A stretch of 64,000 nucleotides of DNA from Harmothoe impar (Eukaryota > Annelida > Polychaeta > Phyllodocida > Polynoidae), in assembly GCA_947462335.1 (NCBI GenBank), contig OX381706.1:17584784-17648783 (forward strand). The letters run 5' to 3'. A program made the translations under genes and the position numbers. Shown in pieces: positions 43,346 through 52,374 of this stretch (position 1 is its first letter; each line of letters opens with the position of its first letter). The notes below the pieces were generated by a model. It was not told the origin of the DNA. It saw nothing but the letters and a program-made list of their open reading frames with translations, and made no database searches.

Positions 43346-43744
43346 TGATTATGTCTGGAGGTTTTGTAAGATAAAGTAAGCATTACAGAAACAGAAATGA
43401 TGAGCAACTGCGTGAAAGCATAAGAAACATGTATTATTTGTACTTTCCATAAGTTCAGTTTGGCATGCAGGAGTATTCATCTCGGTTGACGGAGGCAAAA
43501 TATCGAATACTTTATTTCTCCTCTTCTAAGCACTACAAACACAAAAGGTTATTCTCCCCTTGATTTCCCCTGGGAGAGCCACCTGAGTCCATCACTATAA
43601 CAGGAATAAAAAGTCTCAGGACACAGCTGATCCAACAAATAGTTTCAGAATTACATCTAAAGATATTCTGTAGGATAACAAAAGTGGTTTGCTGAAGCAG
43701 ATCTGGTCTCCTGTGACTCAAAATTGCAAATCAACCACAGCGTA
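43346..43744. other. Intergenic DNA, no gene seen
   Basis: A 62-codon minus frame only. The right edge adjoins the next transposon. Confidence 0.5.
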
Positions 43745-44041
43745 CACTGATATTCCTTGACTCCCTACACCACAATCTCTCAGTCACTATAGTACTTAAC
43801 TAAGTCAATTTTTTAGCTCCCTATACGACCAACCTAGGTTAGTTAATATTGTCAGGTTGGTCAGTATTAACCAACTCACCTTAGCCTTTCCATTTTAGGC
43901 TAAGTCCTTTTGGGTAAGGTATTATTCATATGTTGTTTCATATGTCATGTGGTCATGCCTGACCAATATCCCCAAGACCAACCTGGGATAGCCCCTACAG
44001 ACTAGGGGCCGGGGCTTTTGTATTATCTGTGAATTGCTGTC
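43745..44041 (+). mobile_element. CACTGATA-type MITE, full-length copy
   Basis: Starts CACTGATATTCC and ends ATTATCTGTG (mutated complement of CACTGATAAT). In between are CTCTCAGTCACTATAG, GCTCCCTATACGACCAACC, TAGGTTAGTTAATATTGTC, GTTGGTCAGTATTAACCAAC, GGTCATGCCTGACC and CAACCTGGGATAGCC. The repeated GGTTGGTC and CTAACC words in both orientations make much of it self-complementary. No coding capacity. Confidence 0.75.
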
Positions 44042-44486
44042 ACTTTAACCTTCTCATTAGAAAATTAGGTCTTAGTGAAAGGCTGAACAATCTTACCAAG
44101 TTGACCATGGCTTTGGACTATGTTGAGCTCCAGTAAACGCTAGCTACATATTGACTCCTTGTCACTCATTTGCCTCAAACTGTATTTAACAAATCCCAGG
44201 GAAAGGCCTGATTAATTACACAACAGTTGACAAATACCAGCAAATTTTAACAAAACCTGACTCAATTACCCAAATTTCCATTGGAATTATTCACCGAAAA
44301 ATCATTCACCCAATTTCCAAATGAATCAGTGTTTTCCAGAACACAAATACCAGACATTTGCCGCCAATGTTAGTTTAATATGACTGTGCAAATAAATTCC
44401 ATGAACAGACTGATCAGAATAATCAATTCCGATTTATCTGTGGTAAGAAAAACTGTGAGGAAAATTAATTTTGCCGATGTAGTATA
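44042..44486. other. Intergenic DNA, no gene seen
   Basis: AT-rich; CAATTTCC / CACCCAATTTCC words repeat loosely at 44268-44315. No gene. Confidence 0.55.
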
Positions 44487-45361
44487 TACCCAGTAAACAC
44501 ACTACGTATCTTCTACGTAGACTTTAAGTAGGATTATGTTGGTTTTCTACCAGACATTTGATAAACGTACATTAAACGTAGATAAGAAGGTTAGTAAATT
44601 AAGTGGATCTACGTATATATTTTACGTATATTTCTGGTAATAATTTACGTATTTAGAACGTTAAAAGGTTTTTGTGTTTCTGGCTGATCTCACCAGGTGG
44701 CAGTTTAGCATGTGATAGTACTATGCTGATAGTTGCATAGTAATATTCTTCTACAATATGCAACAATAATGCTGACATATAAATACTTCAACCAATCTGG
44801 CATCTGCATTTAATGTTTGAATATGTTTAGACAAAATATTTCTTTAGATAATTATAATGGTGCCTGTATTACGATGTGCAGCATGCTGAACACCCATTTC
44901 ATGGCATTGACGGATAGATATATCCAACCTGTTCCAGGTACCACTATGAATAAATACATGAGCCCTGGTGACATCTGATGGCTGTCCTATAATGATGAAC
45001 TGAAGGGTTTGCCTATCCCTATACCCTTGGATGTGTAAAATGGGATAAAACTCAAATAATTTGAGTGGTGAATTAAATATTTTCTCTTTGTGTATTTTAT
45101 AGGTTTTCATTCTTCTACCTAAATATCTGAAAATAAACGTTTATGCAACGATAAAACACATATTTTCTACGTCTTCTGACGTATTTTAGATTAAATATCT
45201 ACGTTGAAAAGACGAATTACTACGGAAATCCACAAAAACGTTTAATATACGTAGATCTACATTAACGTTTATACGTTTATCTACGTTCAGTATATACGTA
45301 TTTCTCCTGAAATATCTACAGGGAAACTACGTATCTATTACGTATATGTGTTAACTGGGTA
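44487..45361. mobile_element. 875-bp element with arrays of TACGT at both ends
   Basis: Inverted ends TACCCAGTAAACACACTACG (44487) and ACGTATATGTGTTAACTGGG (followed by TA at 45361). About 170 bp inside the left end and 210 bp inside the right end are packed with CTACGTA, TTACGTATAT, AACGTTTA and ACGTAGATCTAC. The middle (44660-45120) lacks them. The middle carries an 88-codon minus frame (44844-45110) with no recognised domain. Flanking TA on both sides is compatible with TA target duplication. Dense subterminal palindromes suggest transposase-binding arrays. Confidence 0.75.
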
Positions 45362-45459
45362 GTCGCCTTGTCAATAATATCTAGTGAAATGCTAGGAATA
45401 TTAGCAGTATCACTGATTATAAGTATTACCAATTTTAACTTCCCTGGAGTTAATAATTA

Positions 45460-45523
45460 GAAAATCAGCGTTAACGTGTGCCCTGTTTGCGCCCAAAGTG
45501 GGCACAAGCGGACGCTAATTTTC
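45460..45523. repeat. Nested double dyad
   Basis: Outer arms GAAAATCAGCG (45460-45470) and CGCTAATTTTC (45513-45523) pair at 10 of 11. Inner arms GTGCCC (45478) and GGGCAC (45500) pair perfectly. The centre is TGTTTGCGCCCAAAGT. CpG and homeodomain-like TAAT words occur in the arms. It could form a cruciform or bind symmetrical protein dimers. Confidence 0.6.
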
Positions 45524-46149
45524 TGGGTCCCATGACTTGTTAACAGTCGGGTACATATCACATTGCCATCTCCACGCCGATGGCGGTATGATGCCCTACA
45601 AACCTAAGTGTCAGCTGGCAATGACAGTGATGGATGAACAGATATTCCACATCCGATCCCATGGTCGATAACAGTTGACAGCTCTAAACTACTTTAGTGT
45701 TGTCACACGGTGTGCTGTGGTATGGAGGGTGAGATGTGGCACAGATATTGAGGTAAGTGTAAATACTTCTTGTGGACAACACAAGTGACAACCACACACA
45801 CAACAGCAAAAGGTTATAACCATATCAGCAACTGGGGAACTTCAGCCAGGTTGGCCCACACATTTCCGATATAGCCTCTACCAATAAGAGCCCAGTTGGA
45901 CAGTAGCCTTGAGGAAGATGATTTCTGAAAATTAATGTCTCAGCCGTGGCATGAGTGGACTGCCAAGGTCCGGCCATCTTTGCACACGGGCTACCTTGTG
46001 GCTGAAACACCTCAAAGTGAGGCCATAAGTTATAACAGGAGCCGTTCATCACTCCCAATATCACAGAATGCAGTGAATACTGTTGCCCTGTTTACAGTCA
46101 ACTTGTTGCCCACAGGTTGACGTGTGTTGAATGTGTTCTCAATTCATCA
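45524..46149. other. Intergenic DNA, no gene seen
   Basis: Short frames on both strands around 45825-46120 overlap and lack domains. A small ACCACACACACAACA run sits near 45790. Confidence 0.5.
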
Positions 46150-46320
46150 TGTGCATCTGTGCCTTATTGGTCATTAATCATTCCTCCTGTGCACGCCTGT
46201 CTGGCTGTGGCCCTAAATCAAGCGGAACGCCGCATGGGCGTGGATCAATACACGAGCACTGGCGGCTCGAGACCCGGCGACTCGGCACAATGTGAAAGGG
46301 CAAAGGGATTACAACTACCA
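46150..46320. promoter_or_regulatory. Candidate regulatory stretch
   Basis: CTTATTGGTCATTAATCATT, CACGCCTGTCTGGCTG, CGCCGCATGGGCGTGGATC, GGCGGCTCGAGACCCGG and CAAAGGGATTACAAC (Otx-type GGATTA) in 170 bp. It is CpG-richer than neighbours, has an inverted CCAAT word (ATTGG) and no recognised repeat. Regulatory role inferred from composition. Confidence 0.3.
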
Positions 46321-47545
46321 AGAGGATTTCAGGAAAAGTTAAAAAAAAAGAAAAGAATTATAGGGTTATATATGTATGTACATGTTCATACTTCATTTAT
46401 AGCAACAGTATCAGTGTTACCTGTACTTCACAGTGATTAAATGGAACAAGAGACAAGTTGTATCAGTGTGAATATAGTGTAATAAGAAAATCAACCTCCA
46501 ATGGCCTTCATATACCATCAGTCTGGGCAAACACTGAATACATCAAATAATACCTACACCGACACTGACTCTCTTGAGATGATTCATGCTGGTTTTTATA
46601 CGTCAAATGATGAGTAAGGGCCTCAAAACTTTCCATACCTATGAATATGTATGTAAGCCATGTAGTTAAGCTACATGGAGAAAAGCACCCAATATTAGTT
46701 GACATACCAGCTTTAACACGATACACAGGTACAGGTTGGCCCTACAGGTATACCTTTGTAATGAGGCCAATTGGCGCGGGAACTGTACACTCTTACTTTG
46801 ATACCTCAGGTGCATGGTCGAAGGTCATGCGGCGTATACGTACGGACACTCGACACCTGTGCACAGATTAGGTGCAAACGTCAAACACATAATTATATAG
46901 CCTTTAACTATTTAAGGGCCGCATAGTGTGTCAATTCAATATTCAATATTCTAAACAGGAGATATGTCCTCAAGTTATACAATATCTTCAAATATATTTC
47001 ACATTATATTCATATTAGTTCTTACACACAGGGTATCGCCTTAAGAAAGCTGTACAACTGGAAATACGTATTTGTTGAATATCATGAAAACAGGAAGGAT
47101 AGTCCATCAGGGATTAGTACCAACTTTAGCCACCAAGGGTTCGCCACTATGTTTTATGTGAGGAGAGATGCATAAAAATTGCTCTAGAGTTCATTTAAGG
47201 TAGATTGCGGTACTACCAAATTGAATGTGTCCAAACATAAAGTTTATGTTGCCATTCCGTCGTTATTGATATAATGCTGGTCGCCATATCAGTTTACTTT
47301 TTGTATTCATGACTGTTCAGAAATATGAATAGTCATGCTGGCCAAGGGTGATTACATGAGAGTACTCTGTATGCTAATATGCAATATATGTCCAACAATT
47401 CTTACTTACTCGTGAGAAAATCAGATAATGTGCATCGCTCGGATTTCATATAGAAAATATTATCATTGTACATTTTTTATAGTTTGAAACAAATTTGATT
47501 CATTTTCATGATATTTAACAAATACAAACCTTCTTTTTTTGGGCC
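46321..47545. other. Intergenic DNA with one orphan frame
   Basis: A 76-codon plus frame (46641-46871) has mixed composition (includes ILVDIPALTRYTGTGW) but no recognised domain and an overlapping minus frame. TTGGCGCGGGAA at 46771 is an E2F-type word. No further evidence for a gene. Confidence 0.45.
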
Positions 47546-47638
47546 CAATTAATCGCCAGCGCTGCATGCATTCATGAATGCATCATGACGACAAAGGGCA
47601 TAGGACATCACAGCAATATGCAGCCCTTAAAGGGTCAA
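47546..47638. mobile_element. TTAA foldback MITE, right-end fragment
   Basis: CGCCAGCGCTGCATGCATTC, ATGCATCATGACGACAAAGG and the terminal CCCTTAAAGGG followed by TCAA (mutated TTAA). The left half is missing. Confidence 0.65.
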
Positions 47639-47724
47639 TGTGGAAAAGAGAGATGAGGCTATTCATCGACTGTCCACATTGCACGGGCTATTCAATTGAA
47701 GTAACTTTAAACATAAACAAAAGT

Positions 47725-47830
47725 AGATTAATGTACGATTTTTCAGCAGCTTGAAGCAACTTTAAGCCATCCCAGAATTAAGTTTCATTTGAAGTTTTTT
47801 AAATCCAAAAGTTCATGCAACTTATGTTCG
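47725..47830 (+). repeat. GCTTAAAG(C/T)TGC repeat, copy 3
   Basis: TCAGCAGCTTGAAGCAACTT and TAAGCCATCCCAG, then AAGTTTCATTTGAAG. Partial copy of the family at 33975 and 39340. Confidence 0.45.
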
Positions 47831-47894
47831 TAGGAGTTGTGTTCTTGGTGATGGACCCCGGTCTCGGGAACCTAAAATCATTTCAAACCACACA

Positions 47895-48545
47895 GATAAT
47901 CTTTAGGCTCCAGAACTTAGTCACTACTGGCTAACAAATCAGTCATTAGAATCTAAAGCCTAGCTAGTCATTTTTTTGGCTCCCTATAACCAACCTAGGT
48001 TAATTAATTCTGTCAGGTATGTCAGTACTGACCAACTCACCTTAGTCTTCTTCATTTCAATGAGTATTAGGCTTTAAAGTCATTTTGAGTAAGGTATTAG
48101 TCATATGTTGTTTTCTCTCAGTCATTTTTGAGTAGCAGTAGGCCATGCCTGATCAATGTACCTGTGACTAACCTTGGATAGCCACTACAGACTTCACTGA
48201 TATTCCTAGGCTCCCTATACGCCCAACCTCTCAGTCACTAGTGCCTAACCTAGTTAGTCATTTTTTGGCTCCCTATACGACCAACCTAGATTAGTTATTA
48301 TTGTCAGGTTGGTCACTACTGACCAACCCACCTTGGTCTTTTTAGTTCCAGGGGGAGCCACTGAGTGGTCATCACAGGTGGCACCAACAAGTGGTATACA
48401 AATACAACACACCAATGATGGACCTAGGTTAGCCACTACTGACTGACCCCTTGATCATTTTTGAATATAACTTTGCCATTGTGACTAACACTCGTATGAC
48501 CAACCTAGGTTAGTCTGTACTGACTAACCCTTTCAACTTATGGAT
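47895..48545 (+). mobile_element. Two to three tandem CACTGATA-type MITE copies
   Basis: The first copy spans about 47895-48194 with CCAACCTAGGTTAATTAATTC, GTCAGTACTGACCAACTC, GGCCATGCCTGATC and GGATAGCCACTACAGACTT. A second begins directly with CACTGATATTCCTAGG at 48195 and runs through GACCAACCTAGATTAGTT. It is interrupted near 48350-48420, then resumes with GACCTAGGTTAGCC, GACCAACCTAGGTTAGT and GACTAACCC. Head-to-tail tandem copies are unusual for MITEs. Confidence 0.7.
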
Positions 48546-48878
48546 TTTCAGTGTAAGGGGCGGAGCATTCAGATCATCAGTGGATGGTGAAGTTTCTAAT
48601 TCTCATTCTTGTGAAGGTGGCCTTGGTCTCTACATCAAATCAACACACACAGCTCTGATGAATGCCAAAGAGAACAAATCCGGCAAACAGAATTTGCAAA
48701 TGAGGCTTTGATCCAAATACCAAGAAGATCCCAGAGCTTACAAATTGCTGAGGGTCAACGATCAAAGTTGTCTGAGTGGCCTCACGACGTACATCCATCT
48801 TACTTTAACCCTTACTTTTATCCAGATTTCTCTGCTTCAATATTAAACTCGTTGATCAAAGAAGAGCTATCCGCCAGG
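48546..48878. other. Intergenic DNA, no gene seen
   Basis: A 60-codon plus frame (48708-48890) runs into the next MITE and is likely spurious. Otherwise unremarkable. Confidence 0.5.
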
Positions 48879-49137
48879 ATAACCCTTTAAGGACACGTGT
48901 CGCTAAAAGATGACATTGGTCGTCATGATGCACCAATGCAGCCCTGGCGAGTAACTAACAGGTGCTGCATTGGTGCATCATGCCGACACTCCTGGAGTGT
49001 CTCAATCCTTTAGGGTCCACTAGGGCTTGAATGCAGCACTGGCGAGCTACCCGCCAGGGCTGCATTCATGCATCATGACTACAAAGGACATGATGCATTA
49101 ATGCATTAGGCCGCACTTAAATAAATAAATGGGTTAC
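48879..49137. mobile_element. TTAA foldback MITE with TAAA slip at right end
   Basis: Left end CCCTTTAAGGACACG after a mutated ATAA. The paired words CCAATGCAGCCCTGGCGAG and GTGCTGCATTGGTGCATCAT form hairpin 1. GAATGCAGCACTGGCGAG and CGCCAGGGCTGCATTC form hairpin 2. The right end CACTTAAATAAATAAATGGG has gained two TAAA units before GTTAC. Confidence 0.8.
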
Positions 49138-51880
49138 CTTCTCCTTGATACAATATATAGCCTTGTGGGACTGTGTCTAGATGCTCTAGATATCCATGCA
49201 TCAAGTGTGTTACCATAATCTTGGGTGACAATCATTTAAATTACAGGACTATTCATAAAGTGGTGTACGCCGGAACTGTACCCTTCCTGGCTCCAGCTCC
49301 CGATTTTATACAGTTACTACAGTTATTGATCAGTAGCTAAAATTATAGCCAAACGTTATTGACACCTCCTTAGTGGACACACAACACTAAATCAACATTG
49401 GTAACTGGTTGGCAATGTTGATTCAATGTTAAATCAACGTTGATTCAATATTTAAGTGAACTTTTGCCTACTGGGTCAGACCTAACAGCCGAGGTATGTA
49501 TTCATTGGGAGTGTTCATTTGTCATATATATATTTATACACCTATTAATATCTTTCTGTTGGGATGAATCACACAGTGCTGAAGGACCATGATGTGTACA
49601 GACCTAATCGGTGTCTGATAGGCTCTCATTCCGCCTAACAACATCTGACCAAGAAATATTCTTAAATTTTGCCACGGTAATCCAAGCTACCCTTTCAAGG
49701 TCTGAATAAATCAATTAAACCTTAATGGTCATAGAAACGGGGCATATTAAGGGAGGGGGGATCACCCTAAAATAGGCTTTAAACGCAATTGATGAACCTG
49801 CCAAACAGTGTGCACAACTACTCATTTAAAATCATTCACTTGCCGATTCAGTTCACAGAGCAGGGACCGCAACAAATGGTTGCAGAGGCATCGGTATGTG
49901 TCAGCACTCTCTTTGAGAAAAACCGTGGCCCCATTCTCAAACCAGGAAATACCACAAGCTCTTAATTCGCCTTGCATGCATGCCAGCCATCACTGGTGGT
50001 CCCTTGCAGATTTTGCCCATTATTCCACGTTCACACTTTCTCTTGGGAAAACCTCCCAGATGCATCAGTATCAATGGCAATTCGAGAGAGACAGAGGGAA
50101 ACCTATTGCTCCGTAATCACTATTTCATTGCCTTGTTTTCTTTCTAATAACATCTGTGAAGTATCGGTCCTGTTTCATTATTACTGAAGGACAATGGAGG
50201 TTTGATACAGTGAGGAATGGTGCAGGCCTTTTCCATGTGACTGAAAGAGAATCTGTGCAACATACACCATCATAAGCACCGTTTATATTATGAGTCGGGT
50301 CTCCAACGTAAGCCTGCCTCGTATTTAAGCCGGTTGCAAAAGCCATCTTGTTTTAATATTTACAAGCATGCCCCGAATATGTTGGCCGGCAAATGTGTAA
50401 AGATAATGAATATATTTGAGAATTTTAGAAAGAGTGGCTTAAGCCGGCCTCGATAGAAAGCATGCTTCGTTTATAAGCTGGTCAAATTCCCATTGTAATT
50501 CATCAAACGTATAACCTCGGGCTTATAGCGGGGTATATGAACAGTATTTTCCGCTGAATATAGAAAAGCCTATTCTTTTCTGCTTTGTATTGAGTTTCTT
50601 AAACCTTATATAGCACAGATATACGCAATCTTATTGTTATTCAAACCTAGAATTTCCATGTTTCAGGAGACGCCAGTGTTTCTCCAGCGGAATGTTGCTA
50701 TGGGTACCATAACCCGACCGCCAACACACAGAGGAACTCAACCTTAGGGGAGCAGCTCAGAACAGTAAGTAGTAATGATTATTATCATTCAAAGTCTACA
50801 CTCTGCTGTGAGAGTGTACCTTATGGTATACAGGAAGTGAGGTTTATAAACCAAAGCCCTAACCAAAGCCAGGGGGCAACCTCACGAAATGAATAGATGT
50901 TTAAATGATAATTGTCTTCTAAACTAACAAGGATCTCAGCATGCGTTCATGAATGCGTCCAGGAGCCTAAACACGTCAGCGTCTTCATCAGTTTCAATAT
51001 AAGAGAGTTGATGCTGTCATTGACCATTGGCTGGGGTGACTCACTGGTCTATACTAGTGAAGTCCCTTGGAGTACTCATACATCAATGTACATAACGCCC
51101 ATAAGCGTTTCCCTTGCTGGGTGGAACCCTGGGCGCCTACCGGCCGTGAACTGATGTAAGGGGCCCATAAACGTGTCAGACTAGAGGCTGCAACTTTACT
51201 AAGGGGAGTCAGTGAGAATGTCCCAAATAGTTGGGATGGGGAAAGTGTCCATTACTTTTTATCATTGTGGGGATTTACATGTACCTTAACCAATATACTG
51301 TGACACCGACAACTGCTACCCTCGTCACCTGAAACACATCCAGCACTCAGCTTTTTCCATTCTTAGTTAGTTTGTATAACTTGACTCTGCACCAAGAGGC
51401 AGACATGTCGCCATAGCAGCCTACTTTGGAGAGCGTCAGACTGACTCTCCCTACAGCGTCTATGGCATTGACTAGGACTTTACCCCCCCCCCCTCACTCC
51501 CTGAGTCTAGCATTCAATAGCTCTACCCTAAAGAGTTTAGCATTGACTGACTCGAAAGGGAATCAGCCAAAACATTAGGCAAAACAAAATGTGCTTCAGG
51601 TTAGATGGTCTGAAAATCTGAAGAGAATCTGAAAATAAATCTATTATGAAATAGGCCCAACATGGCCGAAAAATAAAATCAAAAACGTCAAAATTGGAAA
51701 GAAATGTCTACTATTGGCCCTGTTTTGCCAGTCGGATAACCTGAAACACACCGGGGTTTTTTTTTCATTTCTTTTTTTCGGCCCATGCTGGGGAGGCTTA
51801 GTAGTAGAGGGGTGGGCCCTATATGAGAGGGATGGGCATATGGCGAGAGTCGACTGTACCTTGCCTATTCCAGCTCCACC
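49138..51880. other. Intergenic DNA, no gene seen
   Basis: Includes a CAACGTTGATT palindrome element (49391-49475), a CCGGC-bearing pair of stretches at 50310-50490 sharing GCCTGCCTCGTATTTAAGCC / GCCGGCCTCGATAG wording, and GTTGCTATGGGTACCATAAC (50695), an RFX X-box-like dyad. Frames up to 102 codons (49808-50116) lack domains. A run of 10 C sits near 51484. Confidence 0.5.
49391..49475. mobile_element. CAACGTTGATT palindromic repeat fragment
   Basis: A 14-bp perfect palindrome AATCAACGTTGATT (49432-49445) sits between CAACATTGGTAAC...GGCAATGTTG (8-bp arms) and a terminal CTACTGGGT. Repeats with CAACGTTGATT words and CCCAG/CTGGG ends are common in animal genomes (established). Only one end is clear here. 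Confidence 0.5.
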
Positions 51881-52138
51881 TCCGCAATCGCCCACCCTCT
51901 GCCTACACTCCCCCCCCCCCCCCCGAACACACACCCACACCCACATTAACCCCACCTCGCCAGCCCTCAGATTGCTAGGGTGCTGGGACGACCCAATAAA
52001 AAACTGCCATTTTTGTTGTCGACGGAAACGCCTCGCCCCCGGAAGCTGTTTCCACCCCGCGTCCCCCCGATCTGTCACCTTTCCCGGCCACTAGGGGGCG
52101 CCAACATCTTGGCCCCCTGGCGGGAAGTCTGTGCGGTA
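51881..52138. promoter_or_regulatory. GC-rich block with CTCF core
   Basis: Contains 14 C at about 51911, then CCACCTCGCCAGCCCTCAG, GTCGACGGAAACGCCTCG and GGCCACTAGGGGGCGCC. The last fits the CTCF core CCASYAGRKGGCR at 52088-52100 without mismatch. GGCGGGAAGT at 52120 is E2F-like. Frames of 126-144 codons cross it on both strands; they are C/G-driven and lack domains. Insulator or promoter use is inferred. Confidence 0.4.
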
Positions 52139-52374
52139 CACTGATAATCTAAATGCCCCGAGCTTTAGTCTATAGTGGCTATCCCAGGTTGGTCATAGAA
52201 TGACTGAGGCAAAACAACATACGACGAATGCATTACTCAGAAGGACAAGGTTGGTCGTATACTGCTATAGGGAGCCAAAAAATATAGGGAGCCAAAAAAT
52301 GACCAATTTTGGTTAGGCACTATAATTATGGTGACTGCGAGGTTGGTCGTAAAGGAAGCCATAGAATATCAGTG
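52139..52374 (-). mobile_element. CACTGATA-type MITE, complete reverse copy
   Basis: Both ends are preserved: CACTGATAATCTAAATGC at the left and GAATATCAGTG at the right. Inside are CTATCCCAGGTTGGTCATAG, ATGACTGAGGCAAAAC, GGTTGGTCGTATAC, a duplicated TATAGGGAGCCAAAAAAT and GGTGACTGCGAGGTTGG. It defines the family's length at about 236 bp. No clear target duplication. Confidence 0.8.

Noticed and set aside
43111..43407. 98-codon minus frame rich in Ser, Leu and Cys
   Set aside because: It translates the GAGACA simple repeat.
44844..45110. 88-codon minus frame inside the TACGT element, considered as a transposase remnant
   Set aside because: No catalytic or DNA-binding motif is visible and the length is far too short for any transposase.
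51644..52094. 144-codon minus and 126-codon plus frames
   Set aside because: They overlap each other in a C/G-rich block with poly-C. No domain; composition explains the openness.
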